From an uncultured Eubacteriales bacterium (GTDB lineage Bacteria; Bacillota; Clostridia; Oscillospirales; Oscillospiraceae), in assembly GCA_900549545.1 (NCBI GenBank), contig URPA01000030.1, positions 1 through 21,954 on the forward strand: a stretch of DNA of 21,954 nucleotides, read 5' to 3'. A program made the position numbers and the translations under genes. The notes beneath the pieces were generated by a model. The model was not told the origin of the DNA and did no database searches. It saw only the letters and a list, made by a program, of their open reading frames with translations. How positions within the stretch are numbered: the first letter of the stretch is position 1; each line of letters begins with the position of its first letter. This document shows positions 13,569 through 20,757 of this stretch, piece by piece.

Positions 13569-13934
13569 ATGACCTTTGTTTGCTACCCCAAATGCACCAC
13601 CTGCCAGAAGGCGAAAAAGTGGCTGGACGAGAACAAAATCGCGTATGAGCTGCGGGACATCAAGACCGAAAACCCCGGCTATGAGGAGCTTGCGGCCTGG
13701 CACAAGCTCAGCGGCCTGCCGCTCAAAAAGTTTTTCAACGCAAGCGGCCTGCTCTATAAGTCCATGGAGCTCAAGGACAAGCTCCCCCAAATGAGCGAGG
13801 AGGAGATGCTGCGCCTGCTGGCGACGGATGGCATGCTTGTCAAGCGCCCACTGCTAATTGGCGATGATTTCGTCCTCGTGGGCTTCAAGGAGGCCGAATG
13901 GCAGGGCAGACTTTTATTACACGGAGGTAAATAA
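13569..13934 (+). CDS. ArsC/Spx-family thioredoxin-fold protein
   Basis: 121 residues with the thioredoxin-like fold of the ArsC/Spx/YffB family. The redox motif CTTC is at residues 9-12 in MTFVCYPKCTTCQKAKKW. The conserved ending KRPLLIGDDFVLVGFKEAEW matches the family's RP-loop region. Members are arsenate reductases, Spx-type RNA polymerase-binding stress regulators or proteins of unknown role. The short form with CxxC and no neighbouring ars genes favours a general redox role over arsenic resistance; this is inference. ATG at 13569 is chosen over a GTG at 13560 because AGGAG is ten bases before the ATG but only one base before the GTG. It is in an operon with the DUF3795 gene two bases downstream. 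Confidence 0.88.
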   Translation: MTFVCYPKCTTCQKAKKWLDENKIAYELRDIKTENPGYEELAAWHKLSGLPLKKFFNASGLLYKSMELKDKLPQMSEEEMLRLLATDGMLVKRPLLIGDDFVLVGFKEAEWQGRLLLHGGK

Positions 13935-13936
13935 GC

Positions 13937-14269
13937 ATGAAAAAACTGATTGGATATTGCGGGCTGGACTGCGAGAAGTGCGACGCGTATATTGCGACAA
14001 TAAATGATGATCAGCAGCTGCGGGAAAAGACCGCGAAGCTGTGGGCTGAAATGAATAACGCGCCCATCCTCCCTGAGCATATCAACTGTCAGGGCTGCCG
14101 TGTCGAGGGGGTAAAGACACTCTTTTGCGACAGCATGTGCGCTGTCCGCCAGTGCGCGCTTAAAAAGAGCGTTGCGACCTGCGGCGACTGCCCGGAGCTA
14201 AAAAATTGCCCGACCGTTGGGGCAATCTTGGAGAGTGACCCATCTGCCTTGGAGAACCTGAAAGGGTAG
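13937..14269 (+). CDS. DUF3795 cysteine-rich protein
   Basis: 110 residues. It begins MKKLIGYCGLDCEKCDAY, the signature of the DUF3795 family, and has a second cysteine cluster (CQGCRVEG, then CDSMC and CALKK) and a third (CGDCPELKNCP). Eleven or more cysteines in pairs suggest zinc or iron-sulfur binding. The function of the family is unknown. GGAGG precedes the ATG, and the gene follows the redox-motif gene by two bases, so the two are co-expressed. No terminator is obvious before the repeat cluster. Confidence 0.88.
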   Translation: MKKLIGYCGLDCEKCDAYIATINDDQQLREKTAKLWAEMNNAPILPEHINCQGCRVEGVKTLFCDSMCAVRQCALKKSVATCGDCPELKNCPTVGAILESDPSALENLKG

Positions 14270-14319
14270 TTGCGGGCGAGACTGCGGAAGGACAAATTGG
14301 GAGTTGTAAAGCTAATCTT

Positions 14320-14367
14320 GGCTCTCCCTTTGGGAGAGCTGGCGAGCGTAAGCGAGACTGAGAGGGC
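14320..14367 (+). repeat. Dispersed hairpin repeat, copy e
   Basis: GGCTCTCCCTTTGGGAGAGC forms the first hairpin; then CTGGCGAGCGTAAGCGAG and ACTGAGAGGGC. The inner arm here is GCGAGCGTAAGCGA, unlike copies a and g, while the ends are conserved. Confidence 0.7.
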
Positions 14368-14394
14368 TATGTAACAGTCTCTCCCCCAGTGCAG

Positions 14395-14441
14395 GACGCC
14401 CCCTATCGGCGCTGCGCGCCACTTCCCCCGATGGGGGAAGC
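14395..14441 (-). repeat. Dispersed hairpin repeat, copy f (second subtype)
   Basis: On the minus strand: GCTTCCCCCATCGGGGGAAG, then TGGCGCGCAGCGCC and CGATAGGGGGCGTC. It matches copy c at 4157-4216 in both ends. The outer GGTGCG lies at 14447-14452. Confidence 0.65.
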
Positions 14442-14528
14442 AAGTAGGTGCGACGGATGTTTTAGCGATTTTGCCACAACTCTCACCAAGAAATTGGTGC
14501 AATTTTTACGGCTGTTGCACACTTTATT

Positions 14529-14578
14529 GGCTCCCTTGTGTAAAGGGAGCTGGCACGGCGGAGCCGTGACTGAGGGAT
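14529..14578 (+). repeat. Dispersed hairpin repeat, copy g
   Basis: GGCTCCCTTGTGTAAAGGGAGC, inner hairpin GGCACGGCGGAGCCGTG and end ACTGAGGGATT. The outer TTGCAC at 14515-14520 matches copies a and d. Confidence 0.7.
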
Positions 14579-14628
14579 TGTAATATTACGGTGTTTTGAG
14601 CAATAAAGCTAATCGCAGCACAGGTAAC

Positions 14629-14676
14629 GACCTCTCAGTCAGCTTCGCTGACAGCTCCCCTTACGCAGGGGGAGCC
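14629..14676 (-). repeat. Dispersed hairpin repeat, copy h
   Basis: On the minus strand: GGCTCCCCCTGCGTAAGGGGAGC, inner hairpin GTCAGCGAAGCTGAC and end TGAGAGGTC. The best-preserved copy in the window. The outer TTTGTGCAGTGCA at 14677-14689 is the inverted form of the outer motif. Confidence 0.75.
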
Positions 14677-14753
14677 TTTGTGCAGTGCAAACAATTAGAC
14701 AACTTCCGATTTGTTTAGCCGCGGAGAGCCAGGTTTGCGCGTTTATATCTAAA

Positions 14754-14785
14754 AACGGAGCGTATCGATACCGATACGCTCCGTT
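14754..14785 (-). terminator. Terminator of the molybdenum cofactor operon
   Basis: AACGGAGCGTATCG (14754-14767) and CGATACGCTCCGTT (14772-14785) are perfect 14-base complements with loop ATAC. On the minus strand the hairpin is followed by TTTAG, with two further Ts in the stem. Confidence 0.9.
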
Positions 14786-14814
14786 AACTGCTTTAATATA
14801 CGGCGCTGCTTTTT

Positions 14815-15309
14815 TTACTTCCCGCAGTCGGCGCTGCCTTCGCCCCGGAGCATCTCAAGCCCGTGGCCGATGGGGTCGATGACCGCGAGCAGATTCTCTG
14901 CCGAAGCCTTTTTGCTGCCGGGGAGGTTCACGATAAGGCTGCGCCCGCGTATGCCCGCGGCGGAACGGGACAGGCAGCCACGAGGGGTAATCTTCATGCT
15001 CTCGGCGCGCATGGCCTCCGGGATGCCGGGGGTGGGCCGCTCCACAACGGCCATTGTGGCCTCGGGCGTGATGTCACGCGGCGAAAAGCCCGTGCCGCCG
15101 GTGGTCAGCACCAGCGCGATGTGAAGCTCATCCGCGCATTTTATAAGCTCCGCCTGAATCCGCTCCGCCTCGTCCGGCACGAGCGCCGTGTGGCGCACAT
15201 CAAAGCCGCGCTCGCGGAGAATATTGCAGAGATTGGGGCCGCTGGTGTCCTCGCGCTCGCCGCGCCATCCCTTGTCGCTGACGGTGATAACCGCTGCCGT
15301 GTATGCCAT
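14815..15309 (-). CDS. mogA: Molybdopterin adenylyltransferase (MogA/MoaB family)
   Basis: 164 residues. The enzyme adenylates molybdopterin with ATP, preparing it for metal insertion by MoeA. Motifs: ITVSDKGWRGEREDTSGP at 8-25, TTGGTGFSPRDITPEAT at 69-85 (MPT-binding loop) and LPGSKKA near 128. This is the MogA-like short form rather than CinA. The start is ambiguous: ATG at 15318 overlaps the moaC stop by four bases but leaves GGAAGG only two bases upstream. ATG at 15309 leaves ten bases and gives the standard N-terminus, so I prefer it. It is the last gene of the operon and is followed by a strong terminator. Confidence 0.93.
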   Translation of the reverse strand: MAYTAAVITVSDKGWRGEREDTSGPNLCNILRERGFDVRHTALVPDEAERIQAELIKCADELHIALVLTTGGTGFSPRDITPEATMAVVERPTPGIPEAMRAESMKITPRGCLSRSAAGIRGRSLIVNLPGSKKASAENLLAVIDPIGHGLEMLRGEGSADCGK

Positions 15310-15314
15310 AGCCG

Positions 15315-15791
15315 TCATTCCTTCCTTTCAAAATCGCCGTGGACACCGCCGGATTTTTTCAGCAGCCGAATGTCCGTGATGACCATATCCCTTTGCACCG
15401 CCTTGCACATGTCATATACCGTCAGGGCAGCGGTGCTTGCGGCGGTGAGGGCCTCCATCTCCACGCCGGTGCGCCCGTCACAGGAGACGGTGGCCTCGAT
15501 CTCCACCGAGCAGCGCTCCTCGTCCAGATGCAGCTTGAGGTCGATGCCGTCCATCAAAATGGGATGGCACATGGGGATAAGCTCCGGCGTGCGCTTTGCG
15601 CCCATCACGCCCGCGACCTGCGCCACCGTGAGCACATCGCCCTTTTTCATGCCGCCGGAGCGGATGAGGTCAAAGGTCTCCCGGTTTACAAGCACACGCG
15701 CGGCGGCGGTAGCCGTCCTCCGTGTGGGTGCTTTTTCGCCGACATCCACCATCTTTGCCCGGCCCTGCTCGTTAAAATGAGTAAAATCCAT
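15315..15791 (-). CDS. moaC: Cyclic pyranopterin monophosphate synthase MoaC
   Basis: 158 residues, standard length. It converts the MoaA product 3',8-cyclo-dihydro-GTP to cyclic pyranopterin monophosphate. Motifs: MVDVGEKAPTRRTA at 14-27, LIPMCHP at 71-77, EMEALTAAS at 111-119 and the catalytic region YDMCKAVQRDM at 126-136, with D127 and K130 expected at the active site. It lies three bases after moaA and overlaps the mogA region, so it is tightly coupled in the operon. Confidence 0.97.
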   Translation of the reverse strand: MDFTHFNEQGRAKMVDVGEKAPTRRTATAAARVLVNRETFDLIRSGGMKKGDVLTVAQVAGVMGAKRTPELIPMCHPILMDGIDLKLHLDEERCSVEIEATVSCDGRTGVEMEALTAASTAALTVYDMCKAVQRDMVITDIRLLKKSGGVHGDFERKE

Positions 15792-15794
15792 GTC

Positions 15795-16745
15795 TCAGCC
15801 TCCAATTTGATTCATGTTGCGCCCGGCGTGGCTGGGGTTTTGCGCGTTGAGCACCCCGTGCCACTCGGGCTTTGCGTTGATGACCTGTGTAATTACCTCG
15901 CGCATCTGCTCCTTGCTCAGCCCCTTGATGCTGTATTCCTCCGCCGAGTGGAGGCAGGGCTTGAGCTTGCCGTCAGCCGTCAGGCGGATGCGGTTGCACC
16001 CGGCGCAAAAATGCGCGTTTACCGGGCTTATAAGCCCCACATTGCCCAGCGCGCCGGGGAGCCTGTAAAGCCTTGCGACGCCGCCGTCGGCGGGCTGCTT
16101 TTCCAGCTCCGGCAAAACCTCCAGCACCCTCGTGTTGGGGATAAAGCACTCCGGGCCGAAGCCGCCCTGCACCATGGGCATCAGCTCAATAAAGCGCAGG
16201 TCGATGGGGTAGCGCCGCGTAAGCTCTGCGAGCGGGGCTATCTCATCATCGTTAAAGCCGCCGATGAGCACCGTGTTGAGCTTTATCTTCTCAAAGCCCG
16301 CCGAGAGCGCGGCGCGGATACCCTCCGCCGCCTGCTGCAAGCTGCCCATGCGGGTGATATAGGCGTATTTTTCGGAGTCTAATGTGTCAAGGCTGATGTT
16401 CAGCCGGCGGACGCCCGCGTCCTTCAATGGCTTCGCCAGCTCCGGCAGGAGGATGCCGTTTGTGGTGAGGCAGAGCTCCCTTATCCCCTCCACCGCTGCT
16501 GCCCTGCGGCAGATGGAGAGGATGTTTTTCTTCACCAGCGGCTCACCCCCGGTGATGCGCAGCTTCGTGATGCCAAGGGATGCGGCGGCCTCCACCGCCC
16601 GAATCAGCTCATCCTCGGCGAGCATGTCCTCGTGCCGCTTTTTGCACACGCCCTCCTCGGGCATGCAGTAGCGGCAGCGGAGGTTGCAAAGCTCCGTCAC
16701 CGATATGCGCATATAGCTTATGCTTCTGCCAAAAGGGTCTCTCAT
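15795..16745 (-). CDS. moaA: GTP 3',8-cyclase MoaA
   Basis: 316 residues. Radical SAM enzyme that starts molybdenum cofactor synthesis by rearranging GTP. The N-terminal cluster motif CNLRCRYC gives C20, C24 and C27. The C-terminal second [4Fe-4S] cluster uses C247, C250 and C264 in CAGCNRIRLTADGKLKPCLH. The protein ends NQIGG, keeping the C-terminal Gly-Gly needed for activity in characterised MoaA proteins. CGGAG lies seven bases before the ATG. It follows the moeA-PBP fusion gene by 36 bases and precedes moaC by three. Confidence 0.97.
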   Translation of the reverse strand: MRDPFGRSISYMRISVTELCNLRCRYCMPEEGVCKKRHEDMLAEDELIRAVEAAASLGITKLRITGGEPLVKKNILSICRRAAAVEGIRELCLTTNGILLPELAKPLKDAGVRRLNISLDTLDSEKYAYITRMGSLQQAAEGIRAALSAGFEKIKLNTVLIGGFNDDEIAPLAELTRRYPIDLRFIELMPMVQGGFGPECFIPNTRVLEVLPELEKQPADGGVARLYRLPGALGNVGLISPVNAHFCAGCNRIRLTADGKLKPCLHSAEEYSIKGLSKEQMREVITQVINAKPEWHGVLNAQNPSHAGRNMNQIGG

Positions 16746-16781
16746 TGCTTACTCCGTAAATTTCTGCTTATTCATTGCGCG

Positions 16782-18692
16782 TCAGTCAATGCTGATTATC
16801 TCGCCCGGGTTATCCAGCGTATATCCGCCCATGGAGAGAATTTTCTCCCGGAAAACCGGGCTTTGAAGCGTGGCTATCATCTGCCGCAGCATGGGGCTGT
16901 CCCAGGCGTGGTCGGGGATGAGAAGGTCATATTCCTCAATGCACACCGGCAGGAAATCCAGCTCGTAGAGCTTCGCGGCGGAGTAGATGCCCATGCCCGC
17001 GTCGGCCGAGCCGCTTGCAAGCTGCGCGGCGACGCTTGTGTGCGTCAGCTCCTCGCGCTCGTAGCCGTAGATATCATCGGGGTTAAGCCCCTCTTTTTTG
17101 CAGAGATAATCGGTCAGGATGCGTGTGCCCGAGCCCTTCTGCCGGTTTACGTAGCGCAGGCCGGGGCGGGCAATGTCGGCAAATTTTTCAATGCCGAGGG
17201 GGTTGCCCTTTTGCAGCATCAGCCCCTGCTGCCGCCCGACGCAGCGCAGCAGCTTCACGCCGCCATTGGGGAAGTACTTTTTTATAAACGCGCGGTTGTA
17301 TTCGCCGCTCTCGGTGTCCAGCAGATGGCAGCCCGCGGCGTGGGCCTCGCCCCGGCGGACGGCCATTATCCCGCCCATAGAGCCGACGTGGGCCGAGCTC
17401 ATGTACACATTGTTGTTTTCGAGGTGCATCAGATTTGCAAGGTCGTCGAGCAGCGGGTCATGGCTGCCGATGACGACAAGCGTGTTTTTAAGCTTCTCCT
17501 CCCGGCTCAGAAGCCGCACGGGCACCTGCGCCCCGGCCTCATAGCCCTCCACACCCTGCGGGACGGTGAGCAGCCCGTCAGCCTTCATGAAGCTGGAGAC
17601 AACGCCGCTGCCCCGGTTGAGGGGGGAGGCCATGAGCTTTCCGCCCACATAGCCCATCCGCACGCGGACAAACTCCTCATATTTAAGCCCCGAGACCACG
17701 GGCCGCGTCAGCGTCGCCAAGGCGGTCTGCACCGGCGCGGCGGGGGAGCTGAGCCAGTAGTCGATAAGGGGCTTGAGCAGCTCCTCAATAACAATTATGC
17801 CGGAAACCGGGTAGCCGGGGACACCCAAAACGGGCGTTGCCCCGATGCAGCCGAGAATCGCGGGCTTGCCGGGCTTCATGGCGATGCCGTGATACAGCAC
17901 CTGCCCCAGCTCTGCGATGACGCGGGCGGAAAAATCCTCCCGCCCGGCGGAGGAACCTGCGTTGAGAATGACAAGGTCGCACTCCGCCGAGGCCTTGGAG
18001 ACGGCGGCTTTTATCTTATCAAACTCATCAGGCACGATGGGATAGGTCAGGCTCTCCGCGCCCCACCGGGAGAGCATTGCCGAGAAAATGGAGGAGTTAA
18101 ACTCCATAATGTCACCGGGCTTGGGGTCGGTGCAGGGGGGAATTATCTCGTCCCCGGTGGGGATGATGCCCACCAGCGGCCTGCTGATGACGGAAATTTC
18201 CAGCACGCCCCCGGCAAGCATTGCCCCGATGGCGGCGGGGCTGACCTCCGTGTGGGCGGGGAGAATCATCTCCCCGGCGCAGACATCCTCGCCAATCTGG
18301 CGGATGTGCTGCCAGGGCGCTGCGGCGGAGTGGATGGTGATGCTGCCGTCTAAGTTTTTGACGATATCCTCCACCATGATAACGGCGTCCCGCCCCTCGG
18401 GGATGGGGTCCCCGGTGTCTAAAACGGTGAACTGCTCGGGCCGGAGGGTGACGGGGGTCGTCTCCGTCGCGCCGAAGCTGTCAGCGGCGACGACGGCCAC
18501 GCCGTCCATGGCGCTGGCGGCGTAGTGCGGCGCGCAGATATGGGCGTAGACCGCCTCCGCCGTTACCCTGCCGCAGGCTTGCTGCACCGGGATAAGCTCT
18601 GTTCCGGACGCGTAGCCCTGCCCCTTGAGTAAGCTGAGATAGTCGCTCTTCGCCTGCTCAAGCGGAACATTCGTGAGATATGTAAAAGCCAA
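16782..18692 (-). CDS. MoeA-type molybdopterin molybdenumtransferase fused to a periplasmic-binding-protein-like domain
   Basis: 636 residues from a TTG start at 18692, supported by GGAGGG six bases upstream and by the normal MoeA N-terminus (AFTYLTNVPLEQAK); the frame extends further upstream only through non-MoeA sequence inside the neighbour. The MoeA part (1 to about 400) has SAMDG at 60-64, PTGDE at 178-182, NAGSSAG at 244-250, KPGKP at 273-277 and PGYPVSG at 292-298. From about 404 there is a PBP-like domain (TLVVIGSHDPLLDDLANLM; GSGTR at 520-524; LASGSADAGMGI near 558-569) similar to molybdate/tungstate-binding ModA-like folds. No signal peptide is seen, so it is cytoplasmic. Family knowledge: such fusions occur in anaerobes and are thought to bind the oxyanion next to MoeA; metal choice is unknown. 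Confidence 0.92.
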   Translation of the reverse strand: MAFTYLTNVPLEQAKSDYLSLLKGQGYASGTELIPVQQACGRVTAEAVYAHICAPHYAASAMDGVAVVAADSFGATETTPVTLRPEQFTVLDTGDPIPEGRDAVIMVEDIVKNLDGSITIHSAAAPWQHIRQIGEDVCAGEMILPAHTEVSPAAIGAMLAGGVLEISVISRPLVGIIPTGDEIIPPCTDPKPGDIMEFNSSIFSAMLSRWGAESLTYPIVPDEFDKIKAAVSKASAECDLVILNAGSSAGREDFSARVIAELGQVLYHGIAMKPGKPAILGCIGATPVLGVPGYPVSGIIVIEELLKPLIDYWLSSPAAPVQTALATLTRPVVSGLKYEEFVRVRMGYVGGKLMASPLNRGSGVVSSFMKADGLLTVPQGVEGYEAGAQVPVRLLSREEKLKNTLVVIGSHDPLLDDLANLMHLENNNVYMSSAHVGSMGGIMAVRRGEAHAAGCHLLDTESGEYNRAFIKKYFPNGGVKLLRCVGRQQGLMLQKGNPLGIEKFADIARPGLRYVNRQKGSGTRILTDYLCKKEGLNPDDIYGYEREELTHTSVAAQLASGSADAGMGIYSAAKLYELDFLPVCIEEYDLLIPDHAWDSPMLRQMIATLQSPVFREKILSMGGYTLDNPGEIISID

Positions 18693-18706
18693 GATATGCC
18701 CTCCTG

Positions 18707-19921
18707 TCACTGGGTTATTACCTGAATTTCGGCGTTTTCCGGCAGCCCCTCGCAGTCGCGGCCGATGCAGAAAAAGCCGTCCGCCCCGGCAAGGGTGGTT
18801 ATAAGCCCGGACTTGCTGCGGATGGGGTAGGCGACAAGCCGCCCCTGCTCCTCTATAAGCCTGACGCACTGGTACTGCGCCCGGCCGTGGTTCGCGCTCA
18901 CGCTCTCGGCGAGGTATGCGCTCACCGTGAACGTCCGCACCTTCTGCCCCATCAGGCGGCTGAGAAGCGACAGAATGAACAGCTTCGTCACAAAATACGC
19001 CGCCACGGGGTGGCCGGGCAGGCCAATAATGGGTTTCTCGCCGAATTTGCCGAGGATGGTGGGCTTGCCGGGCTTGATGGCTATGCCGTGGAGCAAAAGC
19101 GTGCCCATGGATTCAATAATTTCGCAGGTCGCGTCCTTCACGCCGACGCTGCTTCCGCCGGAGATGACCACCATGTCACAGGCGGCCTCTGCGGCCTTGA
19201 CAGCGGCAGACAGCCGCTCGCGCTCGTCCTTTATTATGCCGTAATACTCGACCTCCGCCCCGGCGGCCATGAACATGGCCTGAAGCATCGGGCCGTTCAC
19301 ATCGCGGATCTGCCCCGGGCCGGGGGCCTGCTCGGGCGGGACAAGCTCATCCCCGGTGGAGATTATGCCCACGCGGGGCTTTTTCACTACCGGCACATTC
19401 ACGCAGCCTATGGCGGCGAGCGCGCCAATGTCCCTGTCGGTGAGCAGGCGGCCCTTTTCGAGCACCGGCTTTCCGGGGAACACATCGTCCCCCTTGAAAA
19501 TCATGTTCTGCCCGGGCGCTGCGGCTTTGGCAATGCCTATGCTGCCGTCGCCGTAGTCCTCGGTGTACTCGAGCATCACAACGCTGTCCGCCCCATCGGG
19601 GACTGCGCCCCCGGTGGGGACGGCTATGCAGCAGTCCGGCTCCAAGGGCATCTGTGCCCCCTGACCCATCAGCACCTGACCGCTCAGCGACAAAATGGCG
19701 GGGATAGCGTCGGAGCAGCCAAAGGTGTCCCGCGCGCGGACGGCATACCCGTCCACGGTGGAGCGGTCAAAGGCGGGGACAAACTCTGCGGCGGTCACAT
19801 CCTCCGCCAGAACTCTGCCGACAGCGGCGGTGAGCGGGACGGCCTCCGCCCGGCCGGGCAGGGGAGCAAATTCGCTTTCTATTATTCTCAGAACCTCTTC
19901 CGGGGTTTTTACACTTAACAT
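18707..19921 (-). CDS. moeA: Molybdopterin molybdenumtransferase MoeA
   Basis: 404 residues, the usual MoeA length. It inserts molybdenum (or tungsten) into adenylated molybdopterin. Motifs: STVDGYAV at 54-61, VPTGGAVPDGADSV at 101-114, STGDE at 188-192, GGSSVG at 255-260, KPGKP at 283-287 and GLPGHPVA at 300-307; a C-terminal domain IV follows. AAGAGGT precedes the ATG at 19921 by five bases. It is the first gene of the five-gene minus-strand operon and is followed 14 bases later by a second, fused MoeA. This paralogue lacks the PBP-like domain, so the pair may divide work between metals or steps. Confidence 0.95.
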   Translation of the reverse strand: MLSVKTPEEVLRIIESEFAPLPGRAEAVPLTAAVGRVLAEDVTAAEFVPAFDRSTVDGYAVRARDTFGCSDAIPAILSLSGQVLMGQGAQMPLEPDCCIAVPTGGAVPDGADSVVMLEYTEDYGDGSIGIAKAAAPGQNMIFKGDDVFPGKPVLEKGRLLTDRDIGALAAIGCVNVPVVKKPRVGIISTGDELVPPEQAPGPGQIRDVNGPMLQAMFMAAGAEVEYYGIIKDERERLSAAVKAAEAACDMVVISGGSSVGVKDATCEIIESMGTLLLHGIAIKPGKPTILGKFGEKPIIGLPGHPVAAYFVTKLFILSLLSRLMGQKVRTFTVSAYLAESVSANHGRAQYQCVRLIEEQGRLVAYPIRSKSGLITTLAGADGFFCIGRDCEGLPENAEIQVITQ

Positions 19922-19949
19922 CGCAGACCTCTTGAATGAATTTTCTGTT

Positions 19950-19979
19950 ATTATACACTTTTTTATAGCCGCTGCACAA
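19950..19979 (-). promoter_or_regulatory. Promoter of the molybdenum cofactor operon
   Basis: On the minus strand TTGTGC (19979-19974), an 18-base spacer, and a perfect TATAAT (19955-19950), about 29 bases before the moeA ATG. It faces the divergent promoter at 20007 and I see no molybdenum cofactor riboswitch in the short leader. Confidence 0.65.
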
Positions 19980-20006
19980 GGGCAAAACGCTATATTGGGC
20001 CGGGGC

Positions 20007-20036
20007 TTGACGAGCGCGCGGGTAAAAAAGTAAAAT
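20007..20036 (+). promoter_or_regulatory. Promoter of the ThiF/HesA-type gene
   Basis: TTGACG (20007-20012), an 18-base spacer, and TAAAAT (20031-20036), followed by AAGGAG ahead of the ATG at 20071. Back-to-back with the moeA promoter, so the two units may be co-regulated. Confidence 0.6.
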
Positions 20037-20070
20037 AGAAGGCAAGATTATCCGCAGAAGGAGAGATGAC

Positions 20071-20757
20071 ATGACAGAAAAACGCTATGAGAGAAACATT
20101 CCGGCGCTCACTGCGGCGGAGTGCGCCCTGCTGCGGGAAAAGCGTGTGGCCATCATCGGCTGCGGCGGACTGGGAGGATATCTGATCGAGCTTCTCTGCC
20201 GCGCCGGGGTGGGTCATATCCGCGCCGTGGACGGGGACGTTTTTGACGAGAGCAACCTGAACCGCCAGCTTCTCAGCGAGCGGGCGCTTATAGGCCGCTC
20301 CAAGGCCGAGGCCGCTGCGGAGCGGGTGCGGCGCGTTGGCCCCGGTTGCGAGCTTGAATCGGTCACGGCTTGGCTCGATGAAAATAACGCCGGGGAGCTT
20401 ATCTCCGGCTGTGATGTGGTGCTTGACGGGCTGGATAATATCCCCGCCCGGCGTGTGCTGGCGGCGGCCTGCGTCAAGGCGGGCGTGCCGTATGTCTACG
20501 GGGCGATTTCCGGCTGGGTGGCTCAGGCGGCTGTGTCTCTGCCCGGGGACGGGCTTATCGATGCGCTGTATCCGGAAAACACAGAGATGCGCGATAAAAG
20601 CGCGCTGAGCTTTACCCCCGCCCTCTGCGCATCGATGCAGGCGGCGCTGTGCGTGAAGCTGCTGACCGCCCGCCCGGTCGAGCGCGGGACGCTGTATTAT
20701 TTTGATTTAATGAATATGGAGTTTGAGACTGTCAAACTAAAAACCGGCGGAGCATAA
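20071..20757 (+). CDS. ThiF/MoeB/HesA-family adenylyltransferase
   Basis: 228 residues. E1-like enzymes of this family adenylate the C-terminal glycine of small ubiquitin-like sulfur carriers such as MoaD or ThiS. The nucleotide site GCGGLGG is at 30-36, followed by DGD at 54-56, SNLNRQ at 61-66, IGRSKAEAAAERV near 74-86 and DGLDN near 123. The two zinc-binding CxxC pairs of MoeB are absent and the protein is shorter, so this is a ThiF/HesA-like short form. Divergent from the molybdenum cofactor operon across a 149-bp gap, so activating a MoaD-like carrier is a reasonable guess. Thiamine or cysteine/tRNA sulfur roles remain possible. Confidence 0.9.
   Translation: MTEKRYERNIPALTAAECALLREKRVAIIGCGGLGGYLIELLCRAGVGHIRAVDGDVFDESNLNRQLLSERALIGRSKAEAAAERVRRVGPGCELESVTAWLDENNAGELISGCDVVLDGLDNIPARRVLAAACVKAGVPYVYGAISGWVAQAAVSLPGDGLIDALYPENTEMRDKSALSFTPALCASMQAALCVKLLTARPVERGTLYYFDLMNMEFETVKLKTGGA

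Larger units (their letters stand above)
14270..14753. other. Gene-free repeat cluster between the DUF3795 gene and the molybdenum cofactor operon
   Basis: Four copies of the dispersed hairpin repeat (e to h) alternate in orientation: plus at 14320, minus at 14395, plus at 14529 and minus at 14629. The remaining spacer sequence shows no gene with a ribosome binding site. Confidence 0.65.

Noticed and set aside
13569..13934. Arsenate resistance gene arsC
   Set aside because: The CxxC motif and the absence of arsR/arsB-type neighbours do not support a specific arsenate role; only the broader family is called.
3282..14676. CRISPR-like array
   Set aside because: The repeats are dispersed, occur in both orientations, vary in length and have no regular spacers or cas genes.
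16632..18353. 573-codon open frame on the plus strand opposite the moe/moa genes
   Set aside because: It is antisense to moaA and the MoeA fusion, has a low-complexity His/Ala/Gly-rich translation with no recognisable domain and no ribosome binding site; GC-rich codons of the real genes explain it.
18887..19918. 343-codon plus-strand frame opposite moeA
   Set aside because: Same reason: a shadow of the moeA codon pattern without motifs.
19922..20070. Molybdenum cofactor riboswitch upstream of moeA
   Set aside because: The gap is only 149 bp, carries two opposing promoters, and the moeA leader is too short for the known fold.
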